Source: Bettongia penicillata ogilbyi (taxonomy: Eukaryota > Chordata > Mammalia > Diprotodontia > Potoroidae). From it: a stretch of 64,000 nucleotides of DNA. Numbering within the stretch: position 1 is the stretch's first letter; each line of letters opens with the position of its first letter. The stretch lies in the NCBI GenBank assembly GCA_023548195.1, contig JAJHZJ010000009.1, positions 3,674,501-3,738,500 on the forward strand. The letters run 5' to 3'. Positions 1-12,292 of the stretch are shown piece after piece. The position numbers and the translations under genes are program-made. The notes beneath the pieces were generated by a model. That model was not told the DNA's origin and did not search any database. It saw nothing but the letters and a program-made list of their open reading frames with translations.

Positions 1-299
1 CACGCTAGTTTCACAGCAGGTAGATGGTAAACTGTGGGGTTCTGACAAAATCAAGTACAAGATTTAAGAGTTATCCTGCCTAGATTACTCTAGCTAGAGA
101 TCACCCCTGAAATGGAAGGGAGACTAGAAAACTTGAGGCAGCCCACACCTAACCACCAGGAGGCAGTGGGTGACAAAGCATTTTACTATTATGAAAGGAT
201 CTACAGTCATACCCTCCCCACCTTATGAGGGTATCTGGGAATGCGGATGAGCACAGGTAGATACGTACACATCACTTCCACACTTAGAAAGGTTTGTTG

Positions 300-600
300 G
301 CCACTAACCTGACCGGGTTACATTGTCAGGTGGACTGTGAAGCCAAAGGCTAGCTAGCTAGCCCTCTATCCACTACATTGGAGGTATCAAACTCATAGTC
401 TGCTGGCTGCACACATCCTGCAAAACTCTCCATGCCCAAGGCAGGAACCAGATTAAAATGTAATTGGGAAATGTTTAACAAAATAAAAAAATATAATACA
501 ACATAGTGTTAATTTGTGGCTTTCTAATTTAATATGTAGCCAGCAAGAATTTGTTTACAATTGAACTTGACACCGCTGCACTACCTCATGCAAGCTCTTG
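300..600. repeat. Dispersed repeat, class not assigned
   Basis: From about 375 the sequence (caaactcatagtctgctggc ... gaacttgacaccgctgcac) has the look of a repeat I associate with marsupial genomes. It seems to follow a MIR-like tail ending near 375. I cannot name the family with certainty, and the edges are approximate. Confidence 0.35.
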
Positions 601-859
601 ACATAGCAAGAATACTTAGTAAAAATAGGAAGTTACAAGATGGTCTACAGATGGGTAGGGAAGGTAAAATGGGGCATACCCCAAGCCTCGGGTATCTTAA
701 GAGTTTCTTTTCTCTTTCCCTGTTCCCCAATTCATTATGACATCTTTCCTTCCTCTTGCAACAGATACAAAAATTCCTAATTATGGCTCTGGAAGAAAGG
801 CTTGGACTTAACTGAGCCAAGAACTATTTCATTTTGAGAAGATCCATTAGTCAAATATA

Positions 860-1050
860 TATATGGCTGGCCTTGGAGTTAGGAAGACCTAGTTTCAAAC
901 ACTGCCTTTAAAATACACTACCTCTACGATCATGGACAAGTCCTTACCCTCCCAACTCTCTATGACTAAATTACAGATGAGTTGTTGATTTGCATCAGTG
1001 TAAGTAGTTTCCAAGTAGGGAGTTCCCCTAACTGATGAAATTACACATCT
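860..1050 (+). repeat. CORE-SINE-like fragment
   Basis: Contains the SINE-type ttggagttaggaagaccta segment. It is followed by the body typical of marsupial SINEs, a paired tract reading gatttgcatcagtgtaag ... ctgatgaaattaca. Diverged. Confidence 0.5.
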
Positions 1051-1230
1051 AGAGCAAAGCAAAATATGACAGCTAAATATATTTTTGAAGAGTATATAAA
1101 AGAGCAGAAAGCTTTATTAAAATACTAACCAAGATACAAAGATAATAAATGCAACTCCTTTATTAACTCTGCCTACTTAAGAGCATTAACCAAATATACC
1201 TAAAACATTTTTGGATCATTAGATACTTAC

Positions 1231-1364
1231 GCAGATCTGCCTTCCACATCCAGTTTACCAGGATTGATTCCTTTTTTAGCAAGGATAGAGGACACTTTTT
1301 CTACATCTCCCCTTTCAGCTGCTTTCATTAGTCGGTCATCATATTTGTTCCAATCTGTTGCTTG
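1231..1364 (-). CDS. UACA: UACA shared coding exon (start of the ankyrin region)
   Basis: Internal coding exon of UACA (nucling), a cytoplasmic/cytoskeletal protein with N-terminal ankyrin repeats and a very long coiled coil, linked to apoptosome and NF-kB control. Read on the minus strand from 1364 it gives 44 codons plus two bases and starts QATD then WNKYDDRLMKAAERGDVEK, ending near KLDVEGRS. This is nearly identical to mammalian UACA as I know it and distinct from the paralogue RAI14, which has a more divergent version. The 5' boundary is an AG acceptor (1366-1365) behind a T-rich tract with a CTAAC branch-point-like motif about 20 bases upstream. The 3' boundary is a GTAAGT donor beginning at 1230. 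The exon enters in phase 0, matching both candidate first exons (48637-48711 and 3553-3588), and leaves with two bases of a codon. The remaining ankyrin and coiled-coil exons are beyond the left edge. Confidence 0.96.
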
Positions 1365-1504
1365 CTACAAAAATGAAAAATAAAAGTTAGTATATGTCAC
1401 ATTAGCAACGAGAAAATTTTCACAGGACACAAGGAAAGTGAGACAGCAGTACAGATATACCACTTATATCACCTGAACTAAGAATCATTTTGCATTAACA
1501 TTGT

Positions 1505-1735
1505 TAGGACACTGCAAATCCAAGTCTGAGAATCAGGAGAGATCTGGGTTTGATTCCACCCTCTGACATTTGCTGTGTGATCAGGTGAAAATCATTTAAT
1601 CTCTCTTAGTCACACCTTTATTTCTTTGTAAAATAAGGATAGTATTGCCTGTGGTACCTGCCTCACAGGATTCTAAATATCAAATGAGATTAGGTATATA
1701 AAGTGTTTTGCAAAACCTTTATAAATATCAGAGAT
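1505..1735 (+). repeat. MIR/CORE-family SINE
   Basis: Shows gagaatcaggagagatctgg, a diverged cacacctttatttctttgta CORE segment, then tcaaatgagattaggtatat and the aaagtgttttgcaaaacctt tail. It lies just upstream (minus sense) of the UACA shared exon, in intron 1. Confidence 0.65.
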
Positions 1736-1738
1736 ACT

Positions 1739-1818
1739 TATAATTCTCCATGATATTTACCTCCCCTAATTCCTGATATTTATAATTCTCCATGATGTTT
1801 ACCTCGCCTAATTCCTAT
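1739..1818. repeat. Tandem duplication of about 42 bp
   Basis: The motif taattctccatgat...acctc...ctaattcct occurs at about 1741 and again at 1783, with only a couple of substitutions. It is a recent local duplication next to the SINE tail. Confidence 0.75.
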
Positions 1819-1864
1819 CAACTAGCACTACTCAGCTGCTCTCTTCACACAATGTTATTGTGCC

Positions 1865-3400
1865 TAAAGTCATGATTTTGTGGTACCAAATGATCACGTC
1901 GGATAATGTATTCTGGTACATTGAGTTAAATTTCCCAAGCACATCAAATATGCACCATTTTCTATGTTATTGTATGAATATTTCTATTCTATCAAGACAC
2001 TGAAAATTAACCACAAATAATAAAAGTCTATTCCTATTACACAAAGGATATTCCACTAAAAAATCTTTAATTTGTAGGAGAATAACATTTTTTTACATAT
2101 TCTTTGCCAGTAACATAGAGAATGGCACTTAACACATTTGTAAATATCTACATATTTTCTCAAAGGAAAACAGCGTGGTCATTAAAGTTTAAAAGGAAAT
2201 CACAAAACCCAAAAGATCTGCATCAAATACAGTAAGATTCAGTAACATATTAAAGTTTTTAATTTTTTTTGTCTGTTACATAATTTTGGGAATATTTGCA
2301 ACAGGCAGCTGTGCACATTTCAAGATGGCATTTTTCTTATGATAAAGATTAAGGTAAATTAACAGTGCTATAACACAATTATTGAAGTCACTTTATTTCA
2401 TTTTTCTTCAGGCATTAAGTTGACACAAATATCAATCCATTATATCTACATACTAAAAAAAAAAAAAAGACCACCTAAGCATATTACTTTTAAAAGGAGA
2501 AGAAAGGTAAAGTTTTGTTACTTGTGGAGCATTCCAGTAAAGGTCTGAGCTTCATGCTAACTTCCATTATATAAGTGACCATATTAGTTATGATTGGAGA
2601 AAAACATTAAGATAATTATTCTTAAGCTAAAACTTGATCTTTTCCCATCAAACAGAAACTACCAGGAGATGGAACTATTCTAGACATGTTGGTCAAATTA
2701 GGCTTCTAAATTTTAATAATTGTAAACTAAAACACTGCTATATGCCCCACTAAATACAGTACTGTTTCTCTAATCCACCTAGATATTTTTTCCCAATCTC
2801 TAAACTTGATTATAAGAACAGCTGCAATAAAATAATGCTGTTAGGTTCCTTAAAGATACAAATCAAATCCAATAACCACAAATGCCTTAATAATGCATAT
2901 TTACACGTAATAAAAAGACTCCTAGTCTCAGCTTATGAATCCAAACAATATTTTTAACTGACTTATCTTCACATACTTTGTTCACTATGCCTTATTTCTT
3001 CAAAAATAAGCCTCAAAGAAGGGCAAGGAGTAGGTTGAAGTCTTGACTTTCATAGTAACCTAAACGCCCTCTAAAAGACACTGAGTACTGTTTTGTCCCC
3101 TACCAAAAAGAAAAAAATCTGCTTTAAATAGGGAAGACTAGTTTAATAAATTTAAATTAATTAATATAAACATTATAATAAAACTGCTTGGATAGGAAGT
3201 AGGTGTTTGTAAATTATTAAGCAAGTTAATCAGAATTTTTTTAAAATCAAAATGTAGCATTCTCCATTTACAATTATTATTTCATTATTGTCAATTTCTA
3301 CTAATCAACTAAGCAAAATGTGAACTGTTGGTAGTGATTACAAAACAATTCACTTTAGGCAAGTGTTTACTGTTTTTAAGTCTCTGACACCTACACAAAC
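1865..3400. other. AT-rich intronic DNA, nothing recognised
   Basis: No ORF, repeat family or splice-bounded segment recognised. It contains A-tracts and scattered short AT repeats. Confidence 0.5.
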
Positions 3401-3552
3401 ACAAAGACTTTTGCTAGTCAGGCTACTATCGGCTTAATCAGATTGAAAACCACAAGACAAGCTAACAAACATTCACCCTGGAGTACTAAGTCAATCAGCC
3501 AGGACGCTCTCCCCAAGAAGCTTTTGTTATGCTAAATCACAGGGATACCTAC

Positions 3553-3588
3553 TCTGTTTTTAGCAGAACAGGAAAGCCAACAGCTCAT
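3553..3588 (-). CDS. UACA: UACA alternative first coding exon (short isoform)
   Basis: A 12-codon open segment on the minus strand beginning at an ATG (3588-3586) and reading MSCWLSCSAKNR up to a GT donor at 3552-3551 (AGA|GTAGGT). It ends in phase 0, so it splices in frame to the exon at 1364 to give ...AKNR-QATDWNKY. The peptide closely matches the N-terminus I recall for human UACA isoform 2 (MMSCWFSCAPKNR). The first of the two human Met codons is AGG here, so translation would begin at the second. The ATG has an A at -3 (AGGATGA). The exon lies 2.19 kb upstream of the shared exon and about 45 kb downstream of the main promoter, so it implies an internal promoter. Too short for ORF finders. 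I identified it from peptide similarity, phase and donor, not from transcripts. Confidence 0.85.
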
Positions 3589-3860
3589 CCTAAAGAAGAC
3601 AGGGAACTCCTGGCTGCCAGCAGCAAACTACGGACGAGGCGTTAAGTTACAAACCTCGGCCATTCACATAAAACAAACACTCAGCCAAAACTTCCCACCG
3701 AAAGCCCGAGACCTTGGCTTATAATGTTTCCGGTTCCACATTCATCTGGCGGCATCATACGCTTGGCTTGGATCCCTAACAAGGTTTTCTTCGTCCTCGG
3801 GATCTTCCTGTGACTTCATAACGCTTGAAAAGTATCTCTCCCTTCAGTCCTGTGCTTGAT
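3589..3860 (-). promoter_or_regulatory. Putative alternative UACA promoter and 5'UTR
   Basis: The stretch just upstream (minus strand) of the alternative first exon has several CpGs, unlike the surrounding AT-rich intron. It contains a TATA-like TTATAAG (3718-3724, minus) about 130 bases before the ATG and an adjacent ETS-like CCGGAAAC. It is not a full CpG island. That a promoter exists here is inferred from the need to transcribe the alternative exon; the exact start site cannot be read from sequence. Confidence 0.4.
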
Positions 3861-4640
3861 TAAGAGCAGGCCCAAGGCAGGTACCTTAACTCCTCCTCTT
3901 ACTCTCTATTTGCTGCCTTTCAGGAAGGAACTTGGTGGCAAACCCTCCACACAAGCTCGGCATCCAGCTGCTTTCAGTCAGCGACGAAGACGCTGGAATG
4001 AGCCGGCAGCCGTGGCTAGATCTGCATCACCCTGCTCCAGAACGTGGGCAGTCCCGCAGCGGTGCTATTTTGGATGCTACAGTACTTGACAGCTGAGCGC
4101 TAGAAAGAGATGGCTAAATATATACACATGTACAGATATACATATGCATTTTTTCCTCTGAGTAACACATTTTAGATCCTACCGGGAGCAAATAAGTCAA
4201 GCATATGTACGAATTTGCTACTGAGGAACGTGTCAAAACACCCTAACAGGCAGTCCGAGTGTCACACTTATCTTCTAGTTGTCAATATTGTTTTACAAAA
4301 AGAAAAAGAACTCTTAGATTACATCACATACCACAATCAGCTTAAAACGCATATGTAACCTAAATACTAAAGGAAACACCAAAAAAAAGGCTACACCATA
4401 AAAAGAAATTTCAAGAGCACCTGGTCAACCATTAAAAGAAATCTTAAATAAGGAGTAAAGAGATCACAGTATAGAACTGAAAACTTCCATTTCAAAGCTG
4501 AAAAACTTTTTCACGAATACAACTCCATGACAACTAGGATAAGGGATGGTGTAAACTGGGCCAGGGAATTTTTGAATCAAATATCTGACAAGGATCTGCT
4601 ATCCAATATATCTTATATGAACTCAATATATCTTATATAC

Positions 4641-4883
4641 GTAGGGCATTGAGGTGAAGCAGTGGATAGAGCGCCAAACCTAGAATCAAGGAGACTTATC
4701 TTGCTGAGTTCAAATCTGGCCTCAGACAGCTATGCAAGTCACTTAACCCTGTTTGTCTCGGTTTCCTCATCTGTAAAATGAGTTGGGGAAGGAAACGGCA
4801 AACCACTCCAGTACCTTTATACCAAGAATATTCCAAATGAGGTCATGAAGAGTTGGATATGACTGAAAACAACTGAACAACAA
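4641..4883 (+). repeat. Marsupial tRNA-derived/CORE SINE
   Basis: Reads gcagtggatagagcgcc, gagttcaaatctggcctcag, a CORE segment with tcctcatctgtaaaatgag, then caaaccactccagtacc and agttggatatgactgaaaac. This is the full marsupial SINE plan including the 3' part ending ctgaacaaca. Confidence 0.85.
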
Positions 4884-5009
4884 AATTTCATACATGTATA
4901 ACTATTTTATGTATCATATATCTTAAATAAATTCAAAATACACAGCTTATGTCTATGTTTTATTCTATACGCATACATACACACAAACACATACATACAC
5001 AGAGCCAAC

Positions 5010-5600
5010 TAGCACAAATACAGCAAGAGTCATTCCTCAACAAGTGGTTAACTGACGTGAACAAACAGCTCTCAAGATTGAACAGTTCTCAAAAGAAGAA
5101 ATGTAAACTACAAACCTTAGGAAAACCAGTTCCAAATAATAAGAGAAATGTAAACCAAAGCAACCTTAAGGCTTCATCCCACACCCAGAAAACTGTCATG
5201 AAGACAACATAAGGGAATAGTCAGGAGGAGGAACTCTGAAAGGACAGACACAGGAACAAAATTTGGTAAAAGTGAGTGGGGGTCCAACCTTTGTGGAAAG
5301 CAGTTTAGAATTACTCTAACAAGTGACTGCAAGGACCATACCCTTTAACTCAGAGATCTCTCTAACAGACAAATGACACAAGATAGAAAGAAAGATAACA
5401 CACACAACCAAAATATTAATCAATGCACTTTTTGTAGCAGCAAAGAACTGGAAACAAAATATATAGCCATAAACTGGGAAACATAGAGCTATACAAAAAT
5501 CATGGTACACAAATGTATCATTGTATTATTTGTACTGTATTATTGTACTGTAAAAAAAATATGAAGAATACAGAGATGCATGGGCACACGTATAACCGAT
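5010..5600 (+). mobile_element. 5'-truncated L1, 3' end of ORF2
   Basis: Follows the ORF2 C-terminal and 3' sequence of a marsupial L1. It runs from the caacaagtggttaactg segment through aataagagaaatgtaaacca and aaagcagtttagaattact to tttgtagcagcaaagaactg and aatacagagatgcatggg. Frames are broken, and no long open frame remains. Confidence 0.75.
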
Positions 5601-5720
5601 GCAAAATTAAGTCAAATAAATAAGCATTTATTAAATGTTTAGCTCTCTACGTCCCACACACTGGCATATGGTAGAAATATTAACAGTCCCTACCTTCAAG
5701 AAACCTATATTCTAATGAGG
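5598..5720 (+). repeat. L2/MIR-like interspersed repeat fragment
   Basis: Has the aagcatttattaaatgttta ... agtccctaccttcaagaaac ... ctaatgaggg pattern shared with 12570-12700, 49136-49275 and 56200-56335. Confidence 0.5.
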
Positions 5721-5819
5721 GAAAGTGAAAGTATAGTAATAATACCACAAAGAAGGAGAAAAAACAAATCTATGTCCTCTGTGATAGGGTGTAATAATGT
5801 AACAGTGACTAAACTGTCT

Positions 5820-8800
5820 TATTTCTTTGTGTTATTTTTACTTTCTTCTTTGAAATTATTTTATTCAATTATTATTTATTTACTTCTTCATTGAAAGTGA
5901 TATAAAAACAAAAGATATCCATATTTTTAAAAAGAAATGAACTCAGCTATTCCACAGAATGATGTTAAGAATCAGTTCCAGTATGAGGATCACATGTCTT
6001 TAAATTTATAGAGACCTACAAACACGGCATGAAGTTCTATTTTCACCAAAATGTGTCAGACTTTAATTTAGAAAAAACACATGCTTGTACTTCCAATTTT
6101 TCTCCCTTCCAAGTATGAATCTCATTCTGTATACAACCAGGTTTCAGCTTACTACTGCTGCCAGTCTGTCTCCCAACATGTTAAATGAGAAGAGCCAGAA
6201 GTAGTCAAAACATTAAATAGACCACAGCATGATTAACAGTTTTAAACAAATAGGGCACTCTTCCAAGCAATTTAAATTTAACTTAGAGCTAAGCTCCACT
6301 TTTCTTGCCTTAGCTGATTATCATGACCCCAGGTAGGTCATCTGTGGAAAGTTAGTAATCTTTTGTTCTGTTGAGAAAATGGAGTAAGTGAAATGAACAC
6401 GAAGAATTCCATTAAATATCACACATATGAACAAGATTAAAAGTAAAATATTTTAGGAAAAATAAAAGATTCCTATACTCCCACCCAAACCGAATATATT
6501 CATAACCCTAAATGACAATTAAGTCCCTTGTCTTAGCATTATTTATTTTAACCAAACTTTGGGTCCTAATAGGCTGACTAATAAGATAACCTTGAGCACT
6601 GTCTCCAAGATGGGCATAATTCTTCAGACCTGGTAGACTTTTTATTCTCATGGGACTACTGGTTGTGGTCTGAATGTATCCCCATGGGTATAATCTAGAG
6701 AGCCTTACCCATCCATGTACTTTCCTACTGAGTGTTTTTGTTTAGTAAGAGAATAGGTTTTTTTAAAATGTTGTCGACATCTCACTGACTCTCCCTAAAT
6801 CCTGACTCTAAACTTGGGTCTAGCATATAATCTTCTTTGGACACCTTTTGACGAGTTCTATTTTATAAAGCACTGTATAATAGTACATTTTTTTAAAGGG
6901 TCAATCTTGTTGTTTTTTAATTTTTTTCCCACACTCACTGTTTCAACAATAGTATTATAGTAATTTATGTAGTCTCAAAAAGCTGAAGTTCCATTCAAAA
7001 TTTCCAAAACAGAATCACAAATGTCTATTGGAAGAGGCAAATAATCACTATGCTACAGTAGTATTACAGTATCAATTAAAAGTTGTATTATCACCAAAAA
7101 TAAGAAGAAAAAATATTCCTACCACTCATTCTTTAAGAGGGAGGTAAGGCTATATATCCAATCTGAAAAGACTGTTAGTTTTAAAGGATGATTATAAACC
7201 CACAGGAGAAGCCAAAATGAATTAGCTTGGGCAGAAATAAAAGATGAGACTATTTCACTCACTATTGGATTATTCTTCAGAGAGAATCGAGGAGAGTCTT
7301 TAGTCCAAAAAATATAGACAAACTCTTCTAGAAATAGGAGTGAGGGTAAAGCAAAGAAGATAACCTGTAAGTCCATACAACAATTAAAAACCATAGAAGG
7401 ATCTATACACCATTCTAAAGGAATGTTTTCTTTTTACTGTATATAAAGTCATTTCTAACATTCTGTGGATATCTGGCTGTAGTAATAATACTACAAAGGG
7501 TTGAAAACCAATCTCTCTGTGCCAGAGAGAGAAGAAGAGAAAGTAGCACTTGCCATCATCCTGTCTGCTCAGGATATTTGAGGAATTCATTCTCCAGGTT
7601 GGGTATGAACAGATTAGGAATACTGTAGTCAAAACAGAGAGCAGTCAGATCGAACAAGAAAGGGGAGAAGGCAGTTACCTCTGAGGAGTTAAGAAATAAA
7701 CTGAGGAAACAGAGCAAAATGTTCTATCAAGATTTAGGAGTAGAATGATCTGCTTATGTATTGTCAAGTAATTACTTATTTAGGTTGGTGTCCTTTCTTC
7801 TATAACAAAAAGTAGGTCACTCTCAGAGAGCTTATAATCTATTTGGAAAACCACTAATAAAGGTCTGGTCACAAGATCAATAAGATGGAAGTCTAGACAT
7901 TTTCTCCAGTTTGTATTAACACTAAAAAAAAAATCCAAAAAAGAAAAAAAGGAACTATGTACCGAAGGTCGAACAATCATAGCTGTTTCCACAAGACTAG
8001 AAAGGGAAAAGGCCCAATTGGGTAAAAACAGTCTCACGACTTAATAGTGGAGAGAGCCATCAGCCTCCACACTCTAGAAGGGCACAAAACTGAGGCGCTA
8101 ACTTGTGCTCTGGCACCCACTCTACTTCTCCCCATCATCTTACTGTAACAAGATAAAGAGACAATTCTTCCCAGACTCATGGAGGGTGGTGTAGAATGGG
8201 GAAAAGAGAGAGTGTACCATGACTTCCCATCTACCTGGGGTGGCAACTCTCCCCCACAGGTGAATCAACGTATTTTGTGGGTCTAAATTGCAGAAGAGAA
8301 TGATAGATTAAAGGGGAAGATGAAAGATGAAGGATAAATGGGAATATATGAATACTCTCATCAAATCCATATAAAAAAAAGGAAAAAGAGGATCTGCAGG
8401 AGAAGAGGTAAGATAGAAGGAAGGGAGCAACTGAAACAGGAGCAAAGAAAGGGTGAGAATTCAGTTTATTGGGGATGAGGAGTGCCCTCCCACAGATGGA
8501 GAGGTATTGTATAATGGAAGAAGGGGACCATATCATTGTCTTTTTGGGAAGAACTTCTGAGAAAGTGAGTTGCTTTCCACTGACAACTTCTTGTCTCAAG
8601 GGAAGGGAAATCTGATCTACTGGAAATAAGTAGCAACCAGTACCCAGAGAGGAGTTTCACATGGGTAGGGTTGAGGGTAGAATTAAATCAAACAATTTGG
8701 GACTCAGGGAAATTTCTATAGTGGAGCAATGCTTCCATCCTCATTATCTCCCTCATGAATTGATACTTCTAAGAATGAGAAATAATAGACAAAAAGAATG

Positions 8801-8988
8801 AAGGGGCAAGATCAACAAGACAATAGCACAGAAATTAGAAGAGGAAATTCAAACTTGGTCCTTTAGAAGCCTTAATATCATGAGGAATCCAAAAGGCTAA
8901 ATAAGTAATATATATAACACAAATCAAAGAATAAAAATTTAGAATAAACAGAAAGAATTGGTGAAGAGAACATAGTAAAGAAATACCT
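5820..8988. other. Intronic DNA, mostly unassigned
   Basis: No host exon seen. The purine-rich part from about 8250 to 8988 may be the 5' portion of the old LINE that resumes after 10786, because the intervening L1 is a clean insertion. The rest I could not classify. Confidence 0.4.
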
Positions 8989-9009
8989 AGAAAAAGGTGC
9001 AAAGAAAAA

Positions 9010-10763
9010 CTACTTGAAATTATTAACAACTTTAGAAAAGCTTCAAGATACAATAAACCCACATAAATCATCAGCATTTTTATATATTACCAACAAAGTT
9101 CAGCAGCAAGAGATAGAAAAAGAAATTCCATTTAAAATAACTGTAGACAATATAAAATACTTGGGAATCTACTTGCCAAGACAAACCCTGGAACTATATG
9201 AATAAAACTAAAAAATACTTTTCATACAAATATGAAACAATTGGAAAAATATAAATTGCTCATGGGTATTCTGAGTCAGTGTAATATAAATGACTATTCT
9301 ATTCAATGCCATACCAATCAAACTATCAAAAAAAATTTTACAGAGCTAGAAAAAATAATAACAAAATTCATCTGGAAGAACAAAAGCCCAAGGATATCAA
9401 TAAAATCAATGAAAAAAATGCAAAAGAAGGTGGTCTAGTCATAACAGATCTCAAACTGTATTACAAAGCAATAATTATCAGAACAAACTGATACTGGCTA
9501 AAAAAGAGAATGGTGGATCAGTGGAACAGATTAGGTGCAAATTACATTATAACAAATGACCATAGTAAGCAAGTATATGATAAACCTAAAGATCCAAGCT
9601 TTTGGAACAAAACTCATTATTTGACAAAAGCTGCTAGGAAAACTGGAAAACAGTATGGCAGAAACTAGGTATAAACCAACATTTCACACCCTCATTTTCC
9701 AAAACAGAGCATTAAAAATGTAAAATAATTTTTATTATATAAAATTAAAAAGCTTTTGCAGACTCTAAGTCAATGTAACCAAGATTAGAAGTGAAGTAGA
9801 AAAATGAGAAACAATTTTTACAACTACGGTCTGTGATAAAGGCCTCATTTCTAAAATATATAGTCAAATCTATAGGAATACAAATCATTCCCCAATAGAT
9901 AAATGGTCAAGGATATGAACAGGCAGTTTTCAAATGAAGAAATTAAAGCTATTGATGGTCATGAAAAAATGCTCTAAAACACTATTTATTAGAGAAATGC
10001 AAATGAAAACAACTCTGAGGTACTACCTCACACCTACCTGGCTATTACGACAAAAAAGAAAACGTTTTTTGGAGGGGATGTGGGAAAACTGGGACAGAAA
10101 TGTACTGTTGGTAGAGTCGTGAAGTGACCCAACCATTCTGGAGAACAATTTGGATCTATGTCCAAAGGAATAAAAAACTGTATATCCTTCAATTCAGCAA
10201 TACCACTGCTAGGTCTACAACACAAAGACATCCAAAAAAAAAGATCAGGGTGGGGAAGGACCTATTTGTACAAAAATATTTATAGCAGCTCCTTTTGTGA
10301 TGGCTAAGAATTGGACATCAAGAGGATGTCCGTCAATTGGAGAACGGCTAAACAACTATATGATTAGAATGGAATGGAATATTACTGTACAAATGAGAAG
10401 CAGAAATGACAAGCAGAATGATTTCAGAAAACCTAGAAAGGATTGCATGAACTGATGCATAATGAAGTGAACAGAACCAGAAGAATATTGTACAAAGTAA
10501 CAGCAACATCGTTCAATGACAAGAAAATCTCAAGGGAAGGAACTGGATATTGACTGAATTCAAACTGAAGCATGATATGTTTCACTTTCATTCTTTTTTT
10601 AATTCAAATCTTCTTGTACAAAATGACTAATATGGAAATGTTTTACATAATTGTACATGTATAACCTATATCTGATTGCTTACCATCTCAGAGAGAAGGC
10701 AGGGGAGAGAGGGAAGGAGAGATCTGAAACTCAAATCTTTAAATAAAAATGTAAAAAAAGAAA
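9010..10763 (+). mobile_element. 5'-truncated L1 (ORF2 C-terminus and 3'UTR)
   Basis: L1 ORF2 C-terminal coding sequence in broken frames. Peptide traces such as NIKYLGIYLP, FIWKNKSPRI and the later EMQMKTTLRYYLTP region are typical of L1. It ends in an A-rich tail near 10763. A target-site duplication containing agaaaaaggtgca flanks it (about 8989-9009 and 10764-10785). The nested position shows it is younger than the surrounding LINE remnant. Confidence 0.88.
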
Positions 10764-10785
10764 AGAAAAAGGTGCAGAAAAAGAA

Positions 10786-11990
10786 AGCAACTAACAAAAG
10801 AAGTTGGAAGGAAGAGGAGGGGAAGTACCTAGAATTAACTACCTAAATAAAAAATAATAATAAAGTGTGGAAAAGAGGAAGATAGAGAGGAGGAAATACA
10901 TAAACTAAAAGGAAGAAAAAACAAATCAGTAAGTTAAGTAAAACTACAAAAGTAAGGAAACGATTGGTAGATTGGTACGTGGAAGTGAGGGGGTTGAGGA
11001 TTCAGAGAAGAAAGCATGAGGAAATGGAGTTGCTTTAAAGTAAATTAAACAAAACTAATCCTTGTGGGGGAGGGGAGGTATTGTCTTAAAAGATCTTATT
11101 TCAGAGGGATAAAACAATACTAGAGATACAAATGGAAGAAAACATAAACCTAACGACTTTAAACTAATCTAGTAAATGATCCAATAGGATCAGAGTGAGA
11201 CAGGATTTAAAAAAAAATCTGTTATTTGCAAGAAACATTTAAAAATTAAAAAATAAAAATGAGAGGTTGGAAAAATTTTTTTCTATGAATACAGTGGATC
11301 CAAAGAAGCAGGAGTTACAATGCCATCAGAAAAAGCAAAATCAAAAATTCACAATATTAACAGAAATAAAAAGAAAAAATTACAATATTCTGAAAGGAAG
11401 CACAGGCAACAATTATCAATAGTAAACTTATTTATGTAAATTACATAGCCCCTAAATTTTGCAAGGAAATTAATATAAGCAGCAATATAATAATAGATTT
11501 AATGTTCTCAGAGTTGGACAAATAAATCAACCAAAGAAAAAATACAGACATGAAAAAAATTGCTCAAGAAACTAGAGCAAAAGACTTATGGTATCATGGG
11601 ACCACTAAAAAAATACACACTTAGCACCATTTGGAACTTTTACAAAAACTGACATTGTATTAAAAGCACAAAGATATTGCAAATAAATGTGAAAAAGGCA
11701 TAAATAGAAAACACATCCTTTGCAAACCATTGTACAGTAAAAATAGTAATCAGTTCAAGGGACACAAAAACAAAAGGCACAGAGCTAAATAATAAAATCT
11801 TAAAAAAAAATAAGCCAAAATATAAATCACAGAAGCCATTAATAATTACATGAAAGAACGGTAATGGTATGAAACCACATTTATATAGAAGGATTTGAAT
11901 AATTCTACAGCAACAATGTAATATAGTGTTACTAGGGACGAAAAAAACAGTAAAAAACAAGTATGCAACTATTGTAATAACCTTAAATGA
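10786..11990 (+). mobile_element. Old LINE-1 remnant (start of ORF2, endonuclease region)
   Basis: Degenerate sequence parallel to the start of ORF2 in the long L1 at 35.6-41.45 kb. It includes the tgttatttgcaagaaacat (QET-type) segment, the ggagttacaatgcc-type segment and later cagttcaaggg-like blocks. Many stops and indels are present. It is interrupted on its left by the younger L1 at 9010-10763. Confidence 0.6.
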
Positions 11991-12256
11991 ATTGAATAAA
12001 GACAGCTTGCCGAATGCCTGGGGTGAGTCATTTTTTTAAAGATAAGAGGAATTGATCAAATTGTGTATGGCAGGAGTAGGGGGGAACCTATTCTTCTATG
12101 TGAACTTGAACCTCCTTTCTCTGATCTATCATTGCAGACAAATTCACAATTCTCTAACCAGTTTTCAAAATATGTAAATCAAGCATTTGTAATGAAACAC
12201 ATTTTCCTATTGAACCAATGTTATAAATGAGAATAGAGTTCCTAGGACAATCTAAT

Positions 12257-12292
12257 ATACACACGCACACACGTACACACACACACACACAA
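12257..12292. repeat. Short CA microsatellite
   Basis: Alternating ac/cg dinucleotides, mostly (ca)n. Confidence 0.8.

Noticed and set aside
3856..4089. 77-codon plus-strand ORF near the alternative UACA exon
   Set aside because: Begins at TTG, runs antisense to the putative promoter, and has no family resemblance.
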